A stretch of DNA of 64,000 nt from Ahaetulla prasina (Eukaryota; Chordata; Lepidosauria; Squamata; Colubridae): positions 18,201,020-18,265,019 of the forward strand of contig NC_080546.1 of assembly GCF_028640845.1 (NCBI RefSeq), in the 5' to 3' direction. The stretch's first letter is position 1. Each line of letters begins with the position of its first letter. The notes under the pieces were generated by a model that saw only the letters and a program-made list of their open reading frames with translations, ran no database searches and was not told the DNA's origin. Below, piece by piece: positions 10,105 to 19,388 of the stretch. A program made the position numbers and the translations under genes.

Positions 10105-10658
10105 TGTTCTGTTTCCCTTCCCCCAATACTCCCAGCAAAGAGTCCGTCAGAGGCCTTCCTTTTTTTTCCTTTTATTTACATAGATACATGTCCTGGCCAC
10201 GTCTACCCACGGGCCTGCCAAGTTTCTGGAGATAACGAGGAAATTATAGATAAGGCCAGAATTACTCACGAATATATTCTTCCCTCCATGAAACAGTTAG
10301 CTCGCGCCAAATTCATTGCTTTGTCCAAGACAAAAAACCAGGAAGTCCCGCCTCCTATTTATAGTCTCTGCAGATGTCACTGCATGACCATCATTCCTTG
10401 GCTTTGTCCCAACTCTTCCGCTGCTGCGCACGCCGATCAAGTCTTCGTAATCTTGCGTCACTCCAAAACTGTTCTTGGGGCGTTGCCAAATCAGAAGAAG
10501 GCCCGGGAGAATCAGGCCTTGCCGGCCCCTCCTCCTCCCTTTGAGTGGGTGCCAGGGAGGGAGAGGGCTCAAGAGAAGCAGGGCTTGCCAGGTCTTCTCC
10601 CTCATTTTCTGAATCATCCGAGTCCAGGAGTCTGGGTCCAGGAACCTGGGTCACAACA
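10105..10658 (-). repeat. 5' LTR of the chromovirus
   Basis: On the minus strand it runs from TGTTGTGACCC (10658) to CAGAACA (10105). It carries TATAAATA at 10363-10356, and the predicted transcription start is near 10331, which makes U3 about 327 bp and R plus U5 about 227 bp. From the predicted start the transcript begins GTCTTGGACAAA. Confidence 0.92.
10356..10363 (-). promoter_or_regulatory. TATA box of the chromovirus 5' LTR
   Basis: TATAAATA on the minus strand, 32 bases before the predicted RNA start at about 10331. That is the normal RNA polymerase II spacing. The same box is in the other LTR at 5506-5499. Confidence 0.7.
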
Positions 10659-10663
10659 GAGAG

Positions 10664-11140
10664 GTTGGCTAGGGGGAGTAGACAAAGTCCCATTTCAGAC
10701 ATAAAACCTGTAGGATGTAGACATATAAATGTATATCTACTGGTCCTTCTCACAGCTACCATCATGGAACAACTGTAGAGCTGTTTCCAGACATGGAATG
10801 ACTGTCTTACCCAATTCAGTTTGTACCTCAATATAAAGAAGGCTAAGTATTTAGAGACTAGCCTAAGTACTTCCATCATTCAGGTCAATGGCAAAATTCT
10901 ACTTGAAAACAAACTCCTTCCATTACTTAGGATTCCAACTGTAAAGTGATGGGGGCAATAATGAAGAAGAGTGTGCAAAAATGAATACAACATGAGTATT
11001 GTGGAAGGAGACCACTGAAATGTTCTGTGATAGGCTTATGCCAATTCACTAATACTGCAAGGCTGCAAAATGATAGTCCTAGTTTGCAGTTTTCTTGGTG
11101 AAATTTTTGGAACTGGTTTTCCATTATTTCCTTCCTAGGA
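10664..11140. other. Intergenic, possible RT relic
   Basis: Plus-strand translation near 10820-10900 resembles a LINE RT fragment (LYLNIKKAKYLETS) but is too short to assign. Nothing else is seen. Confidence 0.3.
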
Positions 11141-11250
11141 CTGAGTGACAATGACTGGCTCAAGGTCACCCAGCTGTCATTGGGTCCAACTCATGATCTC
11201 CCAGTTTCTGGCCTGTTGCCTTATCCACTGCACCCAATTGGCTCTCTCAT
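11141..11250 (-). repeat. tRNA-derived SINE fragment
   Basis: On the minus strand it reads AGCCAATTGGGTGCAGTGG then ATAAGGC, a tRNA A-box-like head, followed by GAGTTGGACCC (B-box-like) and GGGTGACCTTGAGCCAG. This is the common squamate tRNA-SINE layout. It is truncated and without a clear tail. Confidence 0.55.
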
Positions 11251-11345
11251 GATAGAACATACAGCTCCATTATCCATATTGGAGAAAGATTCAACTACTT
11301 AACATTAGATACTATTTTTCTCAAAGGTTTTGCTTCCTGAAAACC

Positions 11346-11454
11346 TTTTGGTAAGTATGGTAGACCGCTTCAAACTGAACACAAATATACTTTCCGAATA
11401 TTTCGGAAAGTATATTTGTGTTCAGTTTGAAGCGGTCTACCATACTTACCAAAA
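11346..11454. repeat. Perfect 53-bp-arm palindrome
   Basis: Bases 11346-11398 are the exact reverse complement of 11402-11454, with only TAT between them. The termini (TTTTGGTAAGTATGG) do not match the hAT or Tc1 ends seen elsewhere in the window, and no target duplication is apparent. The palindrome could be a templated inverted duplication, an unknown foldback element, or a sequencing/assembly hairpin artefact. Confidence 0.85.
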
Positions 11455-11539
11455 GTATGTAGGAATCTTGACTGTAGGAATCTTGATAAATATAAAATTA
11501 ATTTTGAATGCTTATAATGTCATATAATGTTTCTAACAA

Positions 11540-12183
11540 GCTGTATGAGTTCAAGATGGGCAAAAGTGGCTGCTGATTTTCATTTGTACTTGGTGTCTGA
11601 TGCATCCCGCTGCAATGTCCAACAATAGCCAGCCAGCCAGTATCGATGGATTCCAGTTGTCCTGATACCATTTTTCCATTGTTTCAATGTCCTGGTGAAA
11701 ACTTTCACCATGCCCATCACTGATTGCACCAAGATTTTTGAGAGCGAAGTTCAAGATTTTTGAGAGCAGAAAATAAATCTTCAGTGACATGTTGCACTTT
11801 ATGTATGCTGTAAGAAGTTTGTCAACCAACTGAATGTGGTTTGGTGCTCTGTAGTTGCCAAGAAAATTTTCAATGACATCCTTGAATGCTTTTCAGGCAA
11901 TTTTCTCTGGCCCCATTAACAGATCTTCGAACCGCTTGTCACTGATGTCATATTTGATCTGCGGACCAACAAAAATGCCTCCTTTAATCTTGGCATCCGT
12001 TATTCTTGGAAACATCTGTCTCAGATAACAAAACCTTCAGCTATCTTGTTTATCATTTTTACAACATTTTTCATCAGTCCTGGTTTTATGTGAAGCCGAC
12101 GCAAAATTACCTTTGTCAGGTCAACAAGTGATCGATGTGCAACGTTTTTTCTGTCCTGGAACCAAATTCTTTCAGATTGACCT
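11540..12183 (-). pseudogene. Decayed ORF of an unidentified mobile-element-associated protein
   Basis: Minus-strand reading gives a recognisable protein relic: KNVAHRSLVDLTKVILRRLH, then GGIFVGPQIKYDISDKRF, LMGPEKIA, a TGA stop near 11895, KAFKDVIENFLGNYRAPN, and GHGESFHQDIETMEKWYQDN near the end. I recognise this as the C-terminus of a protein that recurs in many animal genomes without a known function and is probably encoded by a transposon. Several frameshifts and stops show it is dead. An L1 3' end abuts its upstream side at about 12184. Confidence 0.5.
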
Positions 12184-12960
12184 TTTAAAAAAAAGTTTTT
12201 ATTTTTTAGGCAAACAAACATGTAACACATAATCAATCATTCAGTGTATCATCTGAGTACATATTTTGTGACCTCTTCTTACTCCTTCGTTATTTATCAT
12301 ATCTTAATATTATCATTGAATCTATTACAACATTTCTCCCACATTTCTTACTTTTGAATTATTTCATTTAGATATCTCCTCTCTCCTTTTTCTTTTTTGT
12401 TCATTTTGTTACAACAATTTCCCAAATAATTTCAAATCAAATTTGTTTTTTATGTATATCTCTTCTCTAACCATTGATAAAATTGCCCCCATACCTTAAA
12501 ATATTCCGATTCTTCCTTTTCTTTCATTGTCAAAGTTAATCTATTCATTTCTGCACATTCCAATATTTTCTTAATTACTTCACTCTCTGTAGGGATTTTC
12601 TCTGCTTTCCATATTTGTGCAAATGCTATCCTCGCTGCAGTTATAACATGTATAATCAAATATATATTTTCTTTACTAAATTTCTCTGGTAAGATACCCA
12701 ATAGGAACAGTTCAAGTTTTAATTCCATATGTTGTTGTATTATTTCTTCTAACCATGTTCTAATTTTAACCCAATAATTTCTCGCTTCTGGGCACGTCCA
12801 CTGTATCTGATAGTACGATCTTGGTATCTGATGGTACTTTCAACTTTTAGCTGACTTATTTTTTAATATTTTTGCCAGTTTTTCAGGTGGCATGTGCCAT
12901 CTGTAAAACATTTTATATTGGTTCTCCTTATATATAGGCACATTAGTGAATTTTTGCAAA
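12184..12960 (-). mobile_element. L1 LINE 3' end
   Basis: The run of A on the minus strand at 12184-12192 is consistent with an L1 tail. Upstream, the frame 12728-12450 (ending WGQFYQWLEKRYT) matches the C-terminus of squamate L1 ORF2 and resembles the copy at 45274-45756. The RT and endonuclease domains are missing (5' truncation). Confidence 0.7.
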
Positions 12961-13029
12961 CAAAATATTTTTATTATTCGTATGAATTTGAAAACAGGAG
13001 GACCCAACAGTTTTTGCAATCAGTAAATC

Positions 13030-13357
13030 AGTTTCTTCCCAAATACCATCACTCCGCTAAACAAATAATTCCCTCAACACTATCAAACTATTTACTAAAT
13101 CTGCACTACTATTAATCTTCTCATCATTCCCATCACCCATCTCCTTCCAACTATGACTGTATGACTGTTGCTTGTATCCTTACGATTTATATTTATATTG
13201 ATTGTTTCCTGATTGCTTATTTGTACCCTATGACTATCATTAAGTGTTGTACCTTAGAGTTCTTGATGAATGTATCTTTTCTTTTATGTACACTGAGAGC
13301 ATATGCACCTAGACAAATTCCTTGTGTGTCCAATCACACTTGGCCAATAAAAAATTA
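13030..13357 (+). mobile_element. CR1/Rex1-like LINE 3' UTR
   Basis: Near-identical to 40045-40305. It ends CACTTGGCCAATAAAAAATT directly before a TTCTA microsatellite. Only the 3' terminal 300 bases are present. The family call is inference from the paralogue and from the seeded tail. Confidence 0.55.
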
Positions 13358-13436
13358 AATTCTATTCTATTCTATTCTATTCTAGTCTAGTCTAGTCTAG
13401 TCTACTCTAGTCTAGTCTAGTCTAGTCTAGTGTATT
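13358..13436. repeat. (TTCTA)n/(GTCTA)n microsatellite seeded by a LINE tail
   Basis: Pentamers start as TTCTA and switch to GTCTA, with an ACTCTAGTCTA interruption. The array begins where the LINE 3' end stops. Confidence 0.85.
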
Positions 13437-13504
13437 CATTGTTAATTTATAGTTTCTTTACCATAACTGCTGCCATTTATCTAACTCAATTGTATATCCA
13501 AAAC

Positions 13505-13925
13505 TTTTTAGTTTAGTTTAGTTTAATTTAGTTTATTTGAATTTCTATACCACCCTTCTCCCAAAGGACTCAGGGCGGTTAACAGCCATCATGAAACAGA
13601 TTCATCAATAAATTAAAAAGTAATTACAAAAATCTAATTCAATTAGGCCGAATTCCATTAAAACAATTAATAAAACAATAATAAAGCCCAAGTTAAAAAC
13701 TATATTAAAATTAGGCCAGCCCTGCGCGGTGAAACAGAAAAGTCTTGAGCTCTCGCCGGAAGGTCTGGAGGTCGGGGAGTAAACGCAACCCCAGAGGCAG
13801 CTCATTCCAGAGGGTAGGTGCCCCCACAGAGAAGGCTCTCCCCCTGGGGGTCGCCAGCTGACATTGTTTGACTGACGGCACCCTGAGGAGACCCACCCTA
13901 TGGGAGCGCACAGGGCGATGGGAGG
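13505..13925 (-). mobile_element. L2/CR1-clade LINE 3' end
   Basis: Minus-strand translation gives the LINE C-terminal signature HRPVRSHRVGLLRVPS, RGRAFSVGAPTLWNELPLGL and LPDLQTFRRELKTFLF. The 3' UTR follows with CGCCCTGAGTCCTTTGGGAG. A (TTTAG)n stretch adjoins its tail. Related copies lie at 24046-24710 (-) and 29965-30395 (+). Confidence 0.8.
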
Positions 13926-14251
13926 CTATTTTGCCCAAGCTATCATTTTCTCTTTGTTTGTTTCTTTTTTTTAATGTAGTGCAATTCTCTTGCATGGTTG
14001 TCCCATTCACAATGTAACAATAATGCTTGCTATCCCCAAACTGTCCTCCAGGCATAAGAGCCATTACTTTTAGATTTCCACAGATGTTCTAGGTTTACTT
14101 AGTGTACTGAATGTGCTTCAGCAACGGTTCCATGTTTCCATATGTGTGCAGCATAGCCAACAGGTAATGAAGGTGCAAAAAAATAAATAAATTCTACCAA
14201 ACAGTATGTGATAGGTTAAATTAGATGTTATTTTTGTCATTAGCAGCCAAA

Positions 14252-14773
14252 CAGAATAACAGAGTTGGAAGGTCTTCTAGTCCAACCCCCTGCTCAAGCA
14301 GGAAACCCTATAGCATTTCAGACAAATGACTTCCAATCTCTTTTTAGAAACCCCCAATATTGGAGCACCTAGAACTTCTGGCAGCAAGTGGTTGCACTGG
14401 TTTATTGTTCTCACTGTCAGGAAATTTCTCCTTAGTTCTAGGTCAATTCTCTCCTTGATTAGTTTCCATCCATTGCTTCTTGTCCTGTGTTCAGATGCTT
14501 TGGAGAATAGGATGACCCCCCTCTTATTCATGGCAGCCCCCTTAGATATTAGGATACTGCTATTTTATCACCCCAGTCTTCCTTTTCATTAAACTAGACA
14601 TACCCAGTTCCTGCAACCGTTCTTCATACGTTTTAGCCTCCAGTCCCCTAATCATCTTTGTTGCTCTTCTCTGCACTCTTTCTAGAGTCTCAGCATCTTT
14701 TTTATATTGTGGCGATTAAAACCGGATGCAATATTCCAAGTGTGGCTTTACCAGGGCATTATAAAGTGCCTAA
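14252..14773 (-). mobile_element. CR1 LINE 3' end
   Basis: Minus-strand reading shows RTRSNGWKLIKERIDLELRR, NFLTVRTINQCNHL and LPEVLGAPILG, the C-terminus of CR1 ORF2. The 3' UTR CAGGGGGTTGGACTAGAAGA follows and ends near GTTATTCTGT. One of at least six CR1 fragments here. 5' truncated. Confidence 0.88.
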
Positions 14774-15904
14774 AATCTATATAAAATCTATAAGATACAC
14801 CAGAAAGAGTTCAGGAAGCAAAATCTTTGTTATTAGATAAGATTCTTTGTTTCAGATAGCAAAATATTTGAGGCTGACAACTGTGAGCACACGAACGATA
14901 CTTCATTGAGTGTTTACCTACAATCTTCATGTCCCTCTTCATTCTGTTTGCGTTCTGAGCATCCTCTGAATGCTTTTGAACTTCTTATGACCATGCTTGC
15001 TACTCCAGACAGGGTTGTCTTCCAAATGTCACAAGTTGTGTCTCTCCACTCCATTCCCCAGCGGCACACAAGTCAACACACTTCATTTGAATTTCACTCA
15101 GTCGAGGAAGTAGGCTATCGGCTCCTTAATCTAAGGAAGCATTTGTCTTTGAACGTAACTGCAAATCGATCGAATCAGCACAGCCGACCATTATGCAGAA
15201 GAGAGTGGAATCAATCATTCTCCCTTCCCTTGGATCTATCTCCTCCCTTCCCACCGTCTTTAAGAATAGGTTCAAAGAGCATCTCAGGCTGCACTTTCGT
15301 GTTATGTTTTCCTTGCTAATCCAAGGATGAGCGTTTATCTCAAGCCAAGCTCACAAAGGTATCCAAGCCCTGTGCCTTGCATATGGCACGCAAGGCAAGC
15401 AGCCACTGCCTCGGTATATTTGGATAGTCCAATTACCATGGCAACGTTTTTATCTGCTTTTGGTTTTGACAAGCCCATCCAATTTATTGTGGCACTCGGA
15501 GCTATTATTTCCTCACTTGTGCCCAGCAAGCCATCCTTGAAGGCATTTGCCAGCACTCCAACTTTTAGCCTGCTATGTTGCAAGCTGCCCCTTTTACAGC
15601 AAGCTTCTTTTGCTAGCTGAGCAGCAAGAACTCCGGGCCACATTTATATATATGTGAGGCGGTTGTCACCACCATCCATCATCATCATCACCATCCCAAA
15701 TTTTTCAAGGGCTTTATTATTGCAGACTGAGAAATTGTTTCTCTATAAATGCCTTTGTGTTTTTGCTTTTTTTTTTCAAGTGCAGATTTGAAATCGTGTT
15801 CAGAAAGTATGCAAGTGAAGAGCTGGCCGTAAATGTTTAGCCTTCTAAATTTTTCCATCAAATTGAGTAGATGACTTCTCCTAGAATGATGTCTCTGTTA
15901 GAGA
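14774..15904. other. Intergenic; two unexplained open frames
   Basis: Open frames of 137 codons (14906-15319, +) and 97 codons (15327-15620, +) occur back to back, and a 102-codon minus frame overlaps the second. None contains a domain I recognise, and base composition is ordinary. No repeat family is recognised. They are probably chance frames in unique DNA. Confidence 0.3.
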
Positions 15905-16240
15905 CCCCACACACCCACTTTGCGGTCTGCTTCTGTTGCTCCCTCTGGGAGGAGGTTTCAAAGTATTTCTAGCAGGACTGCCAGATTCTGCAACAGCTTT
16001 GTCCCCTATGCCATCCGTCTGGTAAACTCACAAGATTTGTTTCTCTTCCTATATACATACATACGAACCAGACTGTGTTGTTTCGCTGTGTCATATAATA
16101 TACGTGGGTATAGGCATAATTTAGTATTTATTTATTTTGTCATGTTTATGTAGTGTATGTTGGAGGTGAAGACCTTTGAGAGATGTAAGCAAGGAAATTT
16201 CTTTTTAATGTATGCCGATTAGTGTACATTCAAAGTGACA
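15905..16240 (+). mobile_element. CR1/Rex1-type LINE 3' end, second family
   Basis: The coding relic is APSGRRFQSISSRTARFCNS then FVPYAIRLVNS, a C-terminal motif of non-LTR retrotransposons. An AT-rich 3' UTR follows, ending AAAGTGACAATAAAGC and flowing straight into the pentamer array. It is a different family from the 13030 copy. Confidence 0.65.
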
Positions 16241-16537
16241 ATAAAGCTATTCTATTCTATTCTATTCTATTCTATTCTATTCTATTCTATTCTATTCTAT
16301 TCTATTCTATTCTATTCTATTCTATTCCATTCCATTCCATTCCATCCCATCCCATCCCATCCCATCCCATCCCATCCCACCCCATCCCACCCCATCCCAC
16401 CTTACCCTACCCTACTCTACTTTACCCTACCCTACCCTACCCTACCGTACCCTACCTACCCTACTCTACCCTACTCTACTCTACTTTACCCTACCCTACC
16501 CTACCCTACCCTACCCTACCCTACCCTACCCTACCCT
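16241..16537. repeat. Long graded pentamer array, TTCTA to CCCTA
   Basis: About 300 bp of pentamers change along the array: TTCTA, then TTCCA, then TCCCA with ACCCC blocks, then TACCC/CCCTA. On the minus strand the right half is (TAGGG)n, with a G-triplet every five bases. Open frames through it are repeat artefacts. Confidence 0.92.
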
Positions 16538-18082
16538 AATTCTTCAAGAATTTCTTAAGGGGAGGATTTTCCTTTAGCAATAGCAGTTACACTGCAATTG
16601 AAAAAGCCTGCTTGGAGAAGTTATCTCTGTATAAATGGAACATCAAACATTAGAGCAGTTGCAGACCACTGGAGAGGAGATATAAAATACTATGCTTACA
16701 GATGTGTGTCTATGTGTGTGTGCATGTGCACAGATACTCACATATTTCGTGGCCTCGCAGGTAACTTCAAGACCACCTCTTTCAATTTATAAGAATTTTA
16801 TTCCCCTTTGAGCAAACTCCTAAAGCAAATTCTTCTTCATCAAACTGAATTAAAATTTTTGGTCTACCACTTTATGGAGGTACATAGTAATATTGTTGGT
16901 TGTATAGTTTAAGGTGGAAAGTTGGTAAAGATAATTAACTCTAGGGATCCACAATTAGCCAACTGCAATTAAGTGTTAATAGGACCCTGGGGAAGACTTT
17001 GTACTTCAAAGATGTCCAAATATGAAATGCCACCTTTTAAGAAATGTACCTTACGTCAGTCTTGCTGACATTTTAGGCCTGGTCCAAGTTAGAGCTATTT
17101 TGTTGAGCCTTTAAGAATTAATAGAGCATATTGCTGTTCATGCGGTGAAGAGATTTTTGCTCAGTCCCTAAAATTCTAGGCTTTTATTGATGTTTTACTG
17201 ATACATTATATTGCTTGTTTGCTTAACAGTGCTATTATTTGTCCTTCTAGAATTAATGGTAGGAATCAAACCAATTTACATGCACAAGAATCACTCATTT
17301 TTCCCCTTTCTCATCTGGCAAATCGGGTCCTTGATTTTTTTTGTTTTAGCCTTTCCACTGAAGTTTGGTCTAAGAGTCATTATACAAATCATTACATCTA
17401 TTACTTTTGACTGTGATTATGGGAAGCAGAAAGTTGCATTTTAAAGATTGGAACCAGTACTGAAACTAGTGCGAAAAAGCATTTCTATAGACATCTATTT
17501 ATTTATAAAGGATTTTTTTTTTAAAGAAAGCACGCGGCAGACTCCTGAATAGTAAATAGTAAATATCTCATTTCCCCCCCCTAACATTAGCAACATTATT
17601 TGGGAGCTTCTTTTCAATTCCGTTGATTATGATAACCAGTGGCTTGATAAAAACCTTCTTTCCACTCGCAGTAAGGACTCCAAAAATCGTTTGGATCATC
17701 ATATGTTTGACAAAGCAGATATTGTGACATGGCTGGAACTCCTTGGCTCGGCAAATCACAATTTTTGTTCATGCCTCTTCTGTCTATTAAATGCACTATG
17801 GACAGTTTTTTTGCCCTCCTCCCTGAAAAAGGCAATTACTGAGATTCATGCAATGTGAACAGGCTAGACCGTGGATTGGAAAATGTTTGGCGTTCAGAGA
17901 TTATATGCAGATCAACCCTCTGTCATTATGTGGGATAATCTTATATATTTATATATTTCACTGGCATGTTTAAGTTGCTCTGCAAAGCTAAAAATGCAGT
18001 CATGAAATAAGGCAGGAAGTGCGGAAGATGTGAGCAAAACTTGACCTCAGCACTTTTAGGGAAGGTATGCTCTAGTTTAACA
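16538..18082. other. Intergenic, no gene seen
   Basis: Unique-looking AT-rich DNA. A 77-codon hydrophobic frame at 17211-17444 shows no family. No repeat boundary is recognised. Confidence 0.45.
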
Positions 18083-18193
18083 CAGGGGTCTCCAACCTTG
18101 GCAACTTTAAGCCTGGCGGACTTCAACTCCCAGAATTTAGGTCTGGGAGTTGAAGTCCGCCAGGCTTAAAGTTGCCAAGGTTGGAGACCCCTG
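18083..18193. mobile_element. hAT foldback MITE (111 bp)
   Basis: A nearly pure inverted repeat with 52-bp arms (CAGGGGTCTCCAACCTTGGC...) and a 7-base loop. A perfect 8-bp target duplication, GTTTAACA, lies at 18075-18082 and 18194-18201. It abuts the Tc1 element that begins at 18204. Confidence 0.93.
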
Positions 18194-18203
18194 GTTTAAC
18201 ATA

Positions 18204-18991
18204 CAGTAGTGGCCAGGAGTGGGTTCTACTTACCTTTACTACCGGTTCGCATTGTGCCCGTGCACGCACGCATGCTTTTCTGCGCATATGCAGAAGCTTC
18301 TGCGCATGCACAGAAGAGTTTTGATGACATTTAGGTCAGTGGGTGGAGCCTCTCGCCGGTTTTACTACTTCTATAGAATCGGTCCAAACCGGGGGCAAAC
18401 CACCACTGGTAGTGGCCAAAATTGTGGAAATCTTTTGGGAAAAGTGTATTTTTGAGGTTTGATGGCTAATAGCCATCATTGCAATAGCATTGGAGTTTCA
18501 AGATAATCATAGTCCACTGCTGGAATGGCCTGGAAATAGCCCAGATCTTAACCCAATTGAAAATCTATGGAGCCGACTAAAGAAATGTATTAGTCAGAAG
18601 CGACCCAGCAATAACACCCAGTTAATGGAAGCAATCATTCAATCTTGGTTTCACATTATAACAGCTGCAGAACTGAAAGACTTGGTTGTCTCCATGGGAA
18701 GATGTTGTGAGGCAGTAATTCATTCTAAAGGTTATCCAACTAAGTATTAACTGACATGGTGATAATTTTTGTATGTCTTGTTTTTTCTACGTATTTCAAT
18801 TTTCTTCTTTATACTGTCATTGCTATTCTAATAGCAAATCCTTCATAAAAGTTATTGCATTACATTCTTGATTAAATTATCTTTCCATTGATATATAATT
18901 TTATGATACTACTGCAAAAATAGTGGTGTTATTAACTAGTTTTAGAAAATACACTTTTCCCAAAAGGTTTCCACAATTTTGGCCACTTCTG
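18204..18991 (+). mobile_element. Tc1-like deletion derivative, copy 1, carrying a nested hAT
   Basis: The terminal repeats are CAGTAGTGGCCAAAATTGTGG and its complement, flanked by TA at 18202-18203 and 18992-18993. Without the nested 203 bp the length is about 585 bp, the same as copy 3. A transposase tail is retained at 18490-18750: LEWPGNSPDLNPIENLWSRL, containing the DDE-family NSPDLNPIENLW motif and ending GYPTKY. The N-terminal DNA-binding and first catalytic parts are deleted, so the element cannot be autonomous. Confidence 0.92.
18214..18408. mobile_element. hAT MITE, family D (195 bp), nested in Tc1
   Basis: The termini are CAGGAGTGGGTTCTAC and GCAAACCACCACTG. The perfect 8-bp duplication GTAGTGGC (18206-18213, 18409-18416) is made from the Tc1 terminal repeat itself. 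The interior holds the palindromic GCAGAAGCTTCTGCGCATGC motif shared with 32955-33126 and 41668-41852. Confidence 0.93.
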
Positions 18992-19388
18992 TAAGTAAGG
19001 TGTTTCGGAGTCATATCAGGAGGTTTCTAAATTTTGTGAGACATGTTTATACTGCTCAGGGCAACCTTTACTTTGGCAAGCAACTGTGGATTTTTCTAGC
19101 TTCCAGCAGCAGAATTGCAACAACTGGTCAATTTCCTTATTGATCTGAATGAGATTTGTCCTTGCTTGGAGGTTTTCACCATCTCTCAGCATCTCACTAT
19201 ACATTGTCAATAGTTTACTTGTTTATCCATAAAGAGCAGTCATCAAATGCTTACATTCAAAACACCAAGTGCTTGATTCACAGCAGGTGGACAATTTATT
19301 TATTTCCAAAGAAATTTGACATTGCTCTTTAATTTTAAACAATTCGGGATAAGTTGCAATGTAAAAGTACGAATAGTAATTTTTCATT

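Larger units (their letters stand above)
5249..10658 (-). mobile_element. Complete Ty3/gypsy chromovirus (sushi/Tf1-like), 5.4 kb
   Basis: Two LTRs (548 and 554 bp, TG...CA) bound a 4.3-kb interior. A perfect 5-bp target duplication, GAGAG, lies at 5244-5248 and 10659-10663. The element lies on the minus strand, so the 5' LTR is the right one. Order on the minus strand: primer site, gag, protease, RT, RNase H, integrase with GPY/F module, chromodomain, 3' LTR. The chromodomain and domain order place it with the vertebrate sushi-like chromoviruses, the Tf1/sushi group. The LTRs differ by four clustered substitutions and six single-base indels, so the insertion is young. Every ORF is broken by frameshifts, so the copy as written is defective. 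Confidence 0.95.

Noticed and set aside
14906..15643. Frames of 137, 97 and 102 codons, possibly a small gene
   Set aside because: No domain, no polyadenylation or promoter signal, and overlapping frames on both strands; kept only as a note.
16420..16537. Interstitial telomere repeat
   Set aside because: The unit is CCCTA (five bases), derived from TTCTA by steps, not the six-base CCCTAA.
16222..16558. Two overlapping frames over 100 codons rich in Pro/Ser/Tyr
   Set aside because: Pentamer microsatellite translation.
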